NCBI GenBank assembly: GCA_963841845.1
Contig: CAWJEG010000005.1
Coordinates: forward strand, 186,001-250,000
DNA from: CAVVGZ01 sp963841845
GTDB taxonomy: Bacteria; Chloroflexota; Anaerolineae; Anaerolineales; Anaerolineaceae
Direction: 5' to 3'
DNA length: 64,000 nucleotides
The stretch's first letter is position 1; every line of letters begins with the position of its first letter. A program made the translations under genes and the position numbers. The notes beneath the pieces were generated by a model. It ran no database searches, was not told the DNA's origin, and saw nothing but the letters and a program-made list of their open reading frames with translations. Below are positions 54,178 to 63,104 of the stretch, piece by piece.

Positions 54178-55920
54178 ATGAAGAAGATGTATCAAATCGT
54201 TTCTTTATTGGTTGTGCTGGTCATGTTGTTAAGTGCCTGCACACCGGCAGCAGCTCCTGCGGTTGAAGAACCTGCAGCCGCTGAAGCAACCACTGCACCC
54301 GCAGCTGCTGAAGCAACCACAGGCCCTGCGGCTGTTGCGGTTACCGCTGCACCCGCAGCGACAGAAGCACCTGCTACTGCCCCAACCGTTATGGAAGCAG
54401 TTGAGGAAGCAAAGTCTGGTGGTACATTGAATGTTACTATACGGTTGAATGACTATGAAACACTCGACCCGCACGTAACCAACCTGACCCAGGCTGCCTA
54501 TATTTTCAAGCAGATGTATGACAAACTAATCTTCTGGGAAGGCGACACCTTATATCCAGGACTGGCATTGACCTGGGAACCCAACGAAGATTTTACAGTA
54601 TGGACATTGACACTGCGCCAGGGCGTCACATTCCATGATGGATCTCCCTTCAACGCTGAAGTGGTTGCATTCAACTTTGACCGTATGGTTGATCCTGCCA
54701 CCAATTCCCTGGAAGCCGGAAGCGAGATGGGCCCCTATGACTACACCGAAATTGTTGACGATTACACGGTGAAAGTGCATTTCACGGAACCCTATGCATT
54801 GTTTGATGTTGCATTAACCTCCGACTACATCTCCATGATTTCCCAGGAACAGGTCAAGAAGGTTGGATCGGATAAATTTAAGGATAATCCAGTTGGTACC
54901 GGCCCATTCAAATATGTAAGCCAGGTCAGCGCTTCCGAGGTCGTTCTGGAAAGATATGACGATTACAACTGGGCTCCTGAATTCATGAAACACCAGGGAC
55001 CAGCCTACCTGGATAAATTGATTTTCCACTTTGTCATCGAAGACGAGACCCGCCTCGGTGCCCTGGAAACCGGGGAAGCGAATATGATCGACAACCTTCC
55101 CCCCACCCGGATTCAGGAGCTTAAAGATGCAGGATTCACGGTCTATGACCTGCCCCGGTATGGCCTGCCCCGCATGGCAAACCTGAACACAAAAGCCTGG
55201 CCAACCGATGATATCCTCGTAAGACAGGCCTTGAACTATGCGAAAAATCCGGAATTAATTGAAAAAACCGTCACCAAAGGATTCTTCCCGAATGCGAAAA
55301 ACGTCTTAGCCCCGGGAACCCCCTATTATGATGAGGCGGCTGAACTTTACAGCTATGATCCTGCCAAAGCCGTCGCCCTTCTGGAACAAGCTGGATACAC
55401 TGAAGTCAACGCCGACGGTTACCGGGTTAAAGACGGTAAAGTCCTTGAAATGCTTTACTACACATTCGCTGATGCTCAGGCAGAATTAACTGCCGAAGCC
55501 TTCCAGGCCATGATGAAAGAGGTCGGGGTTAAGGTAAATGTGGAAGTTGTCCCTGGTAACCTCTTATACAGCATCGCCCAGGAAGGAAGCCCGGTTAATG
55601 CATCCTTTATTGGTACCGGCGCCCCGGATCCGGGTCTGCCCCTGATCGGATTCTTCCACAGTGAGGGCAAAGGCACCCGCCAGTATTCTCAATTCCAAAA
55701 TGAGGAACTGGACGCATTGTTATACGAGGGTATGGCAACCAATGATCCCGCCAAGCGCCAGGAAATCTACTCCAATATCCAGAAGATTATCATGGAAAAT
55801 GCCCTGGTAGTTCCTTTGACCGCAACCGTGATGAGATGGGCAGCCCAACCGGAAGTTATGGACTTCCATGCCGACATTTACCCCCATCCATACTTCTACG
55901 ATGTCTGGATCAAAGAATAA
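54178..55920 (+). CDS. Solute-binding lipoprotein, family 5 (peptide/nickel type)
   Basis: A 580-residue lipoprotein with signal and lipobox LSAC (Cys at residue 21). A 60-residue Ala/Pro/Thr/Glu low-complexity spacer built of AAEATTAPAA-like units follows. The SBP_bac_5 fold includes LTLRQGVTFHDGSPFNAEVVAFNFDRM, NPVGTGPFKYV and ARQALNYA-like VRQALNYAKN. A strong Shine-Dalgarno AAAGGAGAA precedes the start. It captures substrate for the two permeases upstream and is followed by a strong terminator. Confidence 0.94.
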   Translation: MKKMYQIVSLLVVLVMLLSACTPAAAPAVEEPAAAEATTAPAAAEATTGPAAVAVTAAPAATEAPATAPTVMEAVEEAKSGGTLNVTIRLNDYETLDPHVTNLTQAAYIFKQMYDKLIFWEGDTLYPGLALTWEPNEDFTVWTLTLRQGVTFHDGSPFNAEVVAFNFDRMVDPATNSLEAGSEMGPYDYTEIVDDYTVKVHFTEPYALFDVALTSDYISMISQEQVKKVGSDKFKDNPVGTGPFKYVSQVSASEVVLERYDDYNWAPEFMKHQGPAYLDKLIFHFVIEDETRLGALETGEANMIDNLPPTRIQELKDAGFTVYDLPRYGLPRMANLNTKAWPTDDILVRQALNYAKNPELIEKTVTKGFFPNAKNVLAPGTPYYDEAAELYSYDPAKAVALLEQAGYTEVNADGYRVKDGKVLEMLYYTFADAQAELTAEAFQAMMKEVGVKVNVEVVPGNLLYSIAQEGSPVNASFIGTGAPDPGLPLIGFFHSEGKGTRQYSQFQNEELDALLYEGMATNDPAKRQEIYSNIQKIIMENALVVPLTATVMRWAAQPEVMDFHADIYPHPYFYDVWIKE

Positions 55921-55975
55921 TTACTATATCTGAATTTCTCTTAGGATAAATAAATCTTAAGAACAAGACGAAAAA

Positions 55976-56008
55976 GACTTCCCGGAGTAAATCCGGGAGG
56001 TCTTTTTT
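55976..56008 (+). terminator. Strong rho-independent terminator of the ABC operon
   Basis: GACTTCCCGGA pairs with TCCGGGAGGTC (11 pairs including one G-T) around a 5-base loop, then six Ts (56003-56008). Confidence 0.88.
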
Positions 56009-56108
56009 CTGTAAAACTATAATATTTTTAACATGTTTGACCACATAAAACCTGAGGTCGGGTCAAGTTGCGTGCTTGATCCCTGTTCAGGATTGGACAG
56101 CAGAGGGT

Positions 56109-57284
56109 TTACTCAATAATCACCGGATCGTAGGTGAACGGGGTTAACACCTCCCCTTTTTCTTTTCCAACAAGAATATTATCTTCACAACGCAGGTAGT
56201 AGTTCCCCCAGCCATTAATTTTGGGTTCCACGGCAAAGATCATTCCCGCTTTAATCAAGCGCATGGCGCTTTCGTGGGGACTGCGCAGCCATGGCCACTC
56301 ATGGAGGTCTGTACCGATTGAATGGCCGATACTCCACTGGTAATACCCATATCCTTCATAAAAACCGGCTTCCTTTGCCCGATTATTGCCAACCTCAAAC
56401 ATATCAAATGGCGTTAACCTTTCATCACCCAGCAAAGATGTAACTTCCTGGACAATATCTGTAATCACCTTATAAGCCCGGCGGGCTTCTTCCTGCGGCT
56501 CACCAATGAACAATGTTCGCCCAAAATCTGTTTTGTATCCGTTATAAATGATTCCATAATCGAAAGAGAGGCTGCTCTGTGGCAGCAGGATATTGTCCGG
56601 ATTGTTGCGTATTTTTGGATCGCTGTCCTTATTGACACACACGATTCCTGGAGAGAAGGAAAACGGGAAACTGCCACGCCTCAGGGTTTCATAGGCCAGT
56701 TCAGCCTTGACATCATGGACATTCATCCCTACTTTCAGTTTCTTAATCAGGGATTCGAATATGTCACTGGTGGTCCTTCCCGCTTCCCTCATCAAGCCAA
56801 TTTCATACTCATCCTTAACAACCCGCGCCTCGTCAATGATTGGGTCGGCAAAAGCCACAATCTTAGCCTGCGGAGCTGCTTCCAATAATCCCAGGACAGT
56901 TTGCCCCCAGGTTTTCTTGGAGATGGCAATGGTCTTATTCTTGGTATCAAATAAATCCAAAGCCTGCTTTAAGTAAGCATTGGGATTGGGAAAATCCATC
57001 GGCATGATTATTTTTTCCGTTACGTTATAGAGCGGGGACAGCCCCGGTTCAGCATACCTTTCCCGGTGGATAAGGATGGGGTCTTTTTCAAGGCTGAATA
57101 CGATTCCATCTATCCAATCTCCCCATACTCTTGAATCAGGATAGTGGCTGGCTACGACAGTCCCGGTAATATAAGTGAATTCTGTTCCAAAACCAAGGAA
57201 CATAATATCAGCATGATTCTTTTCCATTTGCCGCCTGATATTCGCCAGGTGTTCCTTAAAGAAATGCTCAGCGTTTTTTTCCAT
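56109..57284 (-). CDS. M24 family metallopeptidase (Xaa-Pro/creatinase type), paralog 1
   Basis: A 391-residue pita-bread enzyme with an N-terminal creatinase-like domain (about 1-150) and the catalytic domain. Metal ligands present: FDYGIIYNGYKTDFGR (two Asp), GHSIGTDLHEW (His), AVEPKI (Glu) and LRCEDNILV (Glu). It starts at ATG 57284, five bases after GGGAG; an ATG at 57296 lies just upstream of it. Its closest relative in the window is the gene at 61505. Likely substrate: a proline-containing dipeptide or a guanidino/amide analogue; not decidable here. Confidence 0.9.
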   Translation of the reverse strand: MEKNAEHFFKEHLANIRRQMEKNHADIMFLGFGTEFTYITGTVVASHYPDSRVWGDWIDGIVFSLEKDPILIHRERYAEPGLSPLYNVTEKIIMPMDFPNPNAYLKQALDLFDTKNKTIAISKKTWGQTVLGLLEAAPQAKIVAFADPIIDEARVVKDEYEIGLMREAGRTTSDIFESLIKKLKVGMNVHDVKAELAYETLRRGSFPFSFSPGIVCVNKDSDPKIRNNPDNILLPQSSLSFDYGIIYNGYKTDFGRTLFIGEPQEEARRAYKVITDIVQEVTSLLGDERLTPFDMFEVGNNRAKEAGFYEGYGYYQWSIGHSIGTDLHEWPWLRSPHESAMRLIKAGMIFAVEPKINGWGNYYLRCEDNILVGKEKGEVLTPFTYDPVIIE

Positions 57285-57305
57285 ATTGTCTCCCATCTTT
57301 TAGGT

Positions 57306-58700
57306 TTATTGTTTTGTTGTTGTATACGGAATTTTTTTGGCCTCATCCAGCATAAATATCATGCCTCTGATGCCATTGAAAAAATGTCCAAGGCTGAATT
57401 TTTCATTTGGGCTGTGCAAACCATCATCCGGTAAGCCCAGGCCAAGCGAGAGTACTGGTACCGAAAGTATCCTTTGAAAGAGCCCCAGGACAGCCAGAGA
57501 ACCGCCGCCGCGTTTTATAACCGGATCAAATCCGTACCCTTGCTTATAACAAACCTCCGCCAAGTACAAGAACGGTGAATTTATGTCGATGCTGGATGAA
57601 TCACAATAACTGATTAAATTGACCCTGGATTGCACGGTCGGCGGTGTAATTTGAGCAATGTAATCCTTGAAAAGACCATAAATTTCAAGGGGATCCTGGT
57701 TAGGGACAATGCGCATACTGATCTTAATAACCGCCTGAGCCGGGATAACTGTTTTATGCCCTTCACCAGAAAAACCACCGCCAATGCCGTGAATTTCCAG
57801 GGTCGGGCGCATACCCAGTCTCTCAAGAACGCTATAATCCGGTTCACCCCATAAAGCTGGCACACCAAGACTATTCTCATAGAACTCCCGGGGAGCTTCC
57901 AGTTTACGGGTGGCTTGAATTTCTGCATCACAGAATTTAACCACCCGGTCATAAAAACCGGGAATGGTTACCCGGCAGCTATCATCATGCAGCCGAGCTA
58001 CCATCTCGGCTGCTGCCTGAACTGGATTATGAACAATTCCGCCATAGTTTCCTGAATGCAGGTCCCGGGCAGGTCCGGTGAGAAATACCTCCGCATACAC
58101 CAATCCGCGTGAACCGGCACCTATGGTCGGTGTTTCTGCATTCATAAATGCTCCGTCGACGACAACAGCAGCATCACATTCAAACAAACGTTCCTTCTCC
58201 AATAAGACGGCTTCCATACCTTCACTGCCGCGTTCTTCCGCCCCTTCCACAAGGAACTTGACATTTACAGGAAGCATCCCGCTTGTTTTCAGGTACGATT
58301 CGCAAGCACCCACAAAAGAGTACAACTGGCACTTGTCATCATTCGTACCTCGGGCATAAATATTGCCATCCTTTACCAGAGGTTCAAATGGATCGGATTT
58401 CCATTCTTCCAATGGTTCAGGCGGAATCACATCATAATGGCCATAGAACAGGAGGGTGGGTTTCCCGGGACCAGCGTGCAGCCAATCGGCATAAACAAGG
58501 GGGTTCGATTCGGTGGGAATAATCTGAACTGAATCCATCCCGATTTGTGTAAATTTATTCGCCAGCCATTCTGCAGCCATTTGTATCTGCTGCTGGTAAG
58601 CTGGATTTGGGCTGATACTTGGAATGCGGATTAATTCACTCACATCCTGCAGGAAGTAATCCTGATTTTCCTCCGAAAAAGAAAGCGCATTTTGCAGCAT
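57306..58700 (-). CDS. M20 family metallopeptidase (dipeptidase-like)
   Basis: A 464-residue di-zinc hydrolase. First metal motif LLFYGHYDVIPPE, then YARGTNDDKCQLYSFVGA, the catalytic Glu pair in VEGAEERGSEGME, and VVDGAFM. The lid domain reads IGGGFSGEGHKTVIPAQAVIKISMR, and the C-terminal ligand region LPDDGLHSPNE. This is the pattern of carnosinase/PepV-like dipeptidases. It ends 21 bases before the M24 gene on the same strand, so both belong to the hydrolase cluster. Confidence 0.92.
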   Translation of the reverse strand: MLQNALSFSEENQDYFLQDVSELIRIPSISPNPAYQQQIQMAAEWLANKFTQIGMDSVQIIPTESNPLVYADWLHAGPGKPTLLFYGHYDVIPPEPLEEWKSDPFEPLVKDGNIYARGTNDDKCQLYSFVGACESYLKTSGMLPVNVKFLVEGAEERGSEGMEAVLLEKERLFECDAAVVVDGAFMNAETPTIGAGSRGLVYAEVFLTGPARDLHSGNYGGIVHNPVQAAAEMVARLHDDSCRVTIPGFYDRVVKFCDAEIQATRKLEAPREFYENSLGVPALWGEPDYSVLERLGMRPTLEIHGIGGGFSGEGHKTVIPAQAVIKISMRIVPNQDPLEIYGLFKDYIAQITPPTVQSRVNLISYCDSSSIDINSPFLYLAEVCYKQGYGFDPVIKRGGGSLAVLGLFQRILSVPVLSLGLGLPDDGLHSPNEKFSLGHFFNGIRGMIFMLDEAKKIPYTTTKQ

Positions 58701-58746
58701 CGATGTTATTCCTCCGTTTAGGATTGCTTGAGCGTCGAATCGATCC

Positions 58747-59763
58747 TTAATCCGGCATACCCAGTAATTTGGCAGGATTCAAGGAAATCATTTGGGTGAT
58801 GGTGTCATTATCCACATCCAGGTCCAGAAGGCTTGCCACAAAACCGCGCATGGCTTCAACCGGCGGACAGGCGGCGCGGATGCCATAATCCGATGAAAGA
58901 ATATAATGTTCCGAGCCAACCTCCCGAATTTCGTCTCGAAAACTGGCAAATCCGCCCGGAATTTTATGGGGTATACCGGGCAATGAGTTCAGCAGGTTTT
59001 TCTCCACGTAATAATGAGATCGTGGAATACCCCCCGGGTACACAAAATCTGCATAAGTGGCTTCAAGAAACGCACCCAATTTTGCGGCTTTTTTTCGTTC
59101 ATCCATGGTCATATTATTGCGGCTTACATGCGCCACCAGGATATTTTTGATGCCATAATCCCTGGCCATTTCAACCAGGCGCAGACCTTCAGCGCCAGAT
59201 ATGTGCCCTGTGTTTAGATAGACTTGTTTATTCTCAGCAATGATTTTTAATATTCTGTCCAATGCGGGGGTGGGTGCTCCCTCTAAGGGAATGCTGACTG
59301 CCCGTGAATATTCCTCTTCCATGAACTCAGGATCAATATCTTTATACAAAACGGGGTTTCCATCCACCCATTTACCTTCCGATCCGGCAATATGGCGGGT
59401 GGAATGTGCACCAAAACTGACAAATTTTGCTCCCGCTCCATAATACATGGCTGTTTTTACCGCACGCGGATTCATGCCGCCATAATTACTGCTCAGGATA
59501 AAGCCTCCGAAAACTGCAATGCCGGATACTTTTCTGCTGACCATCCAGGCAGTTCCGGTACTGGAATCAATTACATCCATCAGGACGATTGCACGAAGTC
59601 CGGCATCGCGTGCCATCTCGGCAGCCTGGAATGGATCCACCCGCCTTGGGCTGGAGATCAGGTGCGGACCCGCGTGCACATGGATGTCAATGGCACCCTT
59701 GAGCAATTCGTCAGGAAGTTCCATGGTTCGGTGATGAAAACTTTCTTCGTAATGGTCAATCAT
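58747..59763 (-). CDS. DUF6282-type amidohydrolase-like protein
   Basis: A 338-residue TIM-barrel hydrolase-like protein. The N-terminal GAIDIHVHAGPHL supplies an HxH metal pair, GDIKNILVAHVSRN-like segments give another His, and the end reads ILSSDYGIRAACPPVEAM (Asp). It fits the DUF6282 group of the amidohydrolase superfamily, whose reaction is not established. ATG 59763 follows AGGAG five bases upstream; the frame is open to 59793. It lies between the M20 and phosphotriesterase-like genes. Confidence 0.8.
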   Translation of the reverse strand: MIDHYEESFHHRTMELPDELLKGAIDIHVHAGPHLISSPRRVDPFQAAEMARDAGLRAIVLMDVIDSSTGTAWMVSRKVSGIAVFGGFILSSNYGGMNPRAVKTAMYYGAGAKFVSFGAHSTRHIAGSEGKWVDGNPVLYKDIDPEFMEEEYSRAVSIPLEGAPTPALDRILKIIAENKQVYLNTGHISGAEGLRLVEMARDYGIKNILVAHVSRNNMTMDERKKAAKLGAFLEATYADFVYPGGIPRSHYYVEKNLLNSLPGIPHKIPGGFASFRDEIREVGSEHYILSSDYGIRAACPPVEAMRGFVASLLDLDVDNDTITQMISLNPAKLLGMPD

Positions 59764-59802
59764 ACTTACTCCTTTTATTAATTTCAGGTTCAAATAATGA
59801 AT

Positions 59803-60762
59803 TTATATAGGAATTGAAAGGATTTGTGCCGGATTATCCACCAACAACCTGTGGATTATAGCATCATCGAATCCATTATTCTTTAACTTGGGGATGAATG
59901 ATCGCAGCATATGATCATAACCAGGCCCTCCGTAATATTTGCTTTCCGAGATCCGGCAGCGGTCAGTTGATAGCAGCAAATGACCATCATATCCCGCTGC
60001 GGCAATTTTCTTCAGCAGTTCGATTCGTGTTTCATCCAGCAGGCGAAAATTTTTGCCAATTACATCAAACTCAATCATGGCGCCCTGTCTGGCCAGATCA
60101 ATCAGCTGGCGGATATCCGCATTCTGGTCAGCATGACCAATAATCACTCTTTGAGGATCAACACCTTCTCCTTCAAATATTTTCAAAAATTGATAACCAA
60201 GATTTCCACCCGGTGTTTCAAATCGGCCTGCTGCTGGAGAGTGCGTGGTGATAGCAGCCCCGGTGATCCTGGCAGCTCTTGCCACTGCAGTGGCACATTT
60301 TTTTTCAAGGCCTTCTATGATTGGATATCCACAACCCGATTTCAGCAGCCCCGCCTTGATACATGTACTTTCCATCCCCAGGGTCAGTTCATTTACCAGG
60401 AATTCCGCCAGCATCTCCACACTGTATTCATTGGCAAACTCCGGGATATATTCCTGGGTGTAAAAACCAGACGATGCAATGATGTGCACCCCGCTGTTTG
60501 AGGACATTTCTCTCAAAGCCTGCACATCCCGTCCCCAACCATAAACAGTAGCCTCCACCATCGCTCTGCCACCAGCTGCGTAATACCCCTGCAACTCTTT
60601 TGTGATTGTACCGGTATCCTTTAAAATCATCGGGGAAGACAACGCGGGAAATGAATTGTCTATATTTCCCAGGGTCTGATCGCAGGTAAGATGTTCATGG
60701 GTCTGGGTAATTCCCAGGTCTGCTGGTGGAATATCCCCATTCACTGTACGTATAATTTTCAT
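59803..60762 (-). CDS. Phosphotriesterase-like amidohydrolase
   Basis: A 319-residue PTE-family TIM barrel: LGITQTHEHLTCD (HxH), CIKAGLLKSGCG (candidate carbamylated Lys), AAITTHSPAAGRFE (His), RVIIGHADQN (His) and LLLSTDRCR (Asp), the full metal-binding set. Members act as lactonases or phosphotriesterases; the natural substrate is unknown. Its start overlaps the end of the isochorismatase-like gene by 4 bases. Confidence 0.88.
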   Translation of the reverse strand: MKIIRTVNGDIPPADLGITQTHEHLTCDQTLGNIDNSFPALSSPMILKDTGTITKELQGYYAAGGRAMVEATVYGWGRDVQALREMSSNSGVHIIASSGFYTQEYIPEFANEYSVEMLAEFLVNELTLGMESTCIKAGLLKSGCGYPIIEGLEKKCATAVARAARITGAAITTHSPAAGRFETPGGNLGYQFLKIFEGEGVDPQRVIIGHADQNADIRQLIDLARQGAMIEFDVIGKNFRLLDETRIELLKKIAAAGYDGHLLLSTDRCRISESKYYGGPGYDHMLRSFIPKLKNNGFDDAIIHRLLVDNPAQILSIPI

Positions 60763-61439
60763 GTCCGCTCACCCCGTATCATTTCGATCACCTGGGAGGT
60801 AGAACGCTGCCGGATCAATCCGCCAACAATCCCATCACGAAGTTGGGCATGCCAATCATGCGTCTGACTGGCGGATGAATCCATGACAACAATAACCCCA
60901 AAATCCCGGTCAGCTGCTTCCCTGGCAGTCATTGCAATTGTGGTATCCGCCATCATTCCAGCAAGGAGGATATTCTCAATTGCCATTTGCTTCAGAATTG
61001 AATGGATGGCTGTACGCGAAAACGGGCTGTAGGCTGCCCTTGGAATTATTTGTTCTCCAGGTAGAGGGGCAACCTCCTGGCGAATCTCACGTAAAGGATC
61101 GCCGAATGGAATATCAAATTCATTAACCCTGAACTGCCTGGAGAGATCCCGGCAGTCCATAAACGTACATGCGAGGAGGGTGTGAATTACCGGTATTTTC
61201 TGATAACGGCACGCTTCCAGCAAGCGTTGTGCATTCTTTATTGCGGCATCAACTTGCAAAAAATATTCGTCAAATTCCCGATCGATACCGCGGTCAGCAG
61301 CTATTTTGCCAAAACCAGCGCTGCGGATTGTAGTGTAGTTTTGGAAATCCATAAGCATGAGAACAGTATTTTCGCTGGATAACCGAAAAGGTGGAGAAGG
61401 GGAAGCCAGCATTTTAAATGGAACCCGCATTACACTCAA
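60759..61439 (-). CDS. Isochorismatase-like protein lacking the catalytic Cys
   Basis: A 226-residue cysteine-hydrolase fold: VLMLMDFQNYT with the usual Asp (residue 31), PRAAYSPFSRTAI at the Lys region, and LAGMMADTTIAMTAREAADRDF. In that last segment relatives have a Cys (G-x-x-T-D-x-C). Here Thr takes the Cys position and Arg seems to take the Lys position, so ordinary amidase chemistry is doubtful. It may be a pseudo-enzyme or have new chemistry. First codon uncertain (61439, 61430 or 61412). Confidence 0.82.
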   Translation of the reverse strand: MSVMRVPFKMLASPSPPFRLSSENTVLMLMDFQNYTTIRSAGFGKIAADRGIDREFDEYFLQVDAAIKNAQRLLEACRYQKIPVIHTLLACTFMDCRDLSRQFRVNEFDIPFGDPLREIRQEVAPLPGEQIIPRAAYSPFSRTAIHSILKQMAIENILLAGMMADTTIAMTAREAADRDFGVIVVMDSSASQTHDWHAQLRDGIVGGLIRQRSTSQVIEMIRGERT

Positions 61440-61504
61440 GGCAAATTTTCCTTTCCAGTAGTTCTAATTTTCGGTCAACTAATAATTAGATGCTAAAAAA
61501 ATCC

Positions 61505-62680
61505 TTACCCTACAAATACCGGTTCATACGGATAGGCGGTTAATAATTCACCATGATCATTTCCAACCAGGATCATATCCTCAATACGCTCATAAAATTG
61601 ACCCCAGTGAAATATTTTTGGTTCCAGACAAAATACCATCCCGGCTTTTATTGGTTGATGGGCACTGCCATGTCCGCTGCGAAGCCAGGGCCATTCATGC
61701 ACGTTTGTTCCAATCGCATGGCCGATACTCCAGCGGTAGTAACCGTAATAACCCTCATAGAAATTATTCTCCTTGGCACGTTTTACACCATGTGCCTGAA
61801 TTTGGGCTGGTGTGATTTTGCCATCCCCCATCATCCCGGTTAACTCTTGAATGATACTGGTCAGGACAGACCAGGCCTTGATTCGATCAGGCAACGCGTC
61901 TTTTACAAACAAGGATCGGCCAAAATCTGTCTGGTACCCTTTGTATGTTACGCCAAAATCAAAAGCAATTACACCGAGGGGTTTTATGATCTCTTGTGGA
62001 TTCCAGCGCACATCCGGATCGCTATCTTTGTTTACACACCCAATTCCTGGAGGGAAAGAAGGGCTCACATCGCGCACCATCATTTGATGCAGCATTTCCA
62101 CTTTCACATCCATAATTTTCATGCCCACCTTGATGAAGCGGGCAATTTCCTGCATAATATCCACGGTCATATTTGCCGCTTCCCGCATAATACCTAATTC
62201 ATACTCATCTTTCACTGCCTGGATTTCATCCCACTCAGGTTCACTCAGGCTTACAAAACTGGCTCCTGGGGCAGCACCCTGTAAAGCAAGCAAAGTTTTT
62301 CCCCAGGTTCGTTTGATGGTGGCGATTATTTTTCCATCAGTATGGAACGACCCGATTGCCCTGCGCATGGTTGCGTCAGGATCATCATCATCATCGGGCA
62401 TAATAAATATTTCGTGGATATCAATTAATGGTTTGATTGGTAATGGATCATTGTAAGTTGAATGATAAATTAAGATCGGCCCATCTTCAATGCCTAAAAA
62501 AATACCATCAATCCAATCCCCCCACACCCGGTTCATGTCATGATGCAAGGGTGCCGGGGCTCCAGTGAGGTAATAAAACTCAGTCCCTAATGGCAGGAAA
62601 AAATAATCAATTTTTTTCGTAACCATATAGGAGCGTACCCGTTCCAGGTGGTCTTTATATACCCTTTCAAGCTCTTTCAT
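61505..62680 (-). CDS. M24 family metallopeptidase (Xaa-Pro/creatinase type), paralog 2
   Basis: A 391-residue paralog of the gene at 56109 with the same ligands: FDFGVTYKGYQTDFGRS, GHAIGTNVHEW, CLEPKIF and RIEDMILV. The N-terminal domain shares YLTGAPAPLHHDMNRVWGDWIDGI with the other copy (VWGDWIDGI is identical), indicating duplication within the cluster. It is the first gene of the minus-strand hydrolase set; AAAGGAT precedes the ATG. Confidence 0.9.
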   Translation of the reverse strand: MKELERVYKDHLERVRSYMVTKKIDYFFLPLGTEFYYLTGAPAPLHHDMNRVWGDWIDGIFLGIEDGPILIYHSTYNDPLPIKPLIDIHEIFIMPDDDDDPDATMRRAIGSFHTDGKIIATIKRTWGKTLLALQGAAPGASFVSLSEPEWDEIQAVKDEYELGIMREAANMTVDIMQEIARFIKVGMKIMDVKVEMLHQMMVRDVSPSFPPGIGCVNKDSDPDVRWNPQEIIKPLGVIAFDFGVTYKGYQTDFGRSLFVKDALPDRIKAWSVLTSIIQELTGMMGDGKITPAQIQAHGVKRAKENNFYEGYYGYYRWSIGHAIGTNVHEWPWLRSGHGSAHQPIKAGMVFCLEPKIFHWGQFYERIEDMILVGNDHGELLTAYPYEPVFVG

Positions 62681-63104
62681 TATTTCATTATCCTTTCTTT
62701 TAAAGTAATTCTTAAAAATACCTCATATTTATGATCCCAAATTATTCAATTTTTTTAGCATCTAATTTCGCAAAAAAAACAAATTTACAAAATATTTCAT
62801 AACAACTTATTAGAATATTATCGATGCGATTCCTGGAGATCGGGTGAATCCCAAGTCTCCAGACATCCAGCCATTTAAGATCTAATATGTTCCAATTGTG
62901 GTTCTTAGAAATTCAATATCCTGATAGGAAGCCTAGATACACTGGTGGAAATTTTCTTTGAGATAATTATGAGAGAGTTCATCTCTGAAATAAATTATTA
63001 ATAAAATAATACCAATCAAATAACCGGCAGTGTCTGAATAATTAAAACGGGTCTGGTCTTCTCCTGGTATAACCGAGAATCCATTCAGGTAAAATCAACC
63101 CGGA
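62681..63104. other. Intergenic region between the hydrolase cluster and ppk1
   Basis: 424 AT-rich bases. It contains the probable promoter region of the hydrolase cluster (no clear hexamers) and one hairpin, 62833-62862. No gene seen. Confidence 0.45.
62833..62862. repeat. Two-tier hairpin
   Basis: CTGGAGA (62833-62839) pairs with TCTCCAG (62856-62862), and inside it GGG (62842-62844) pairs with CCC (62850-62852) around TGAAT. No T-run follows. Confidence 0.5.
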
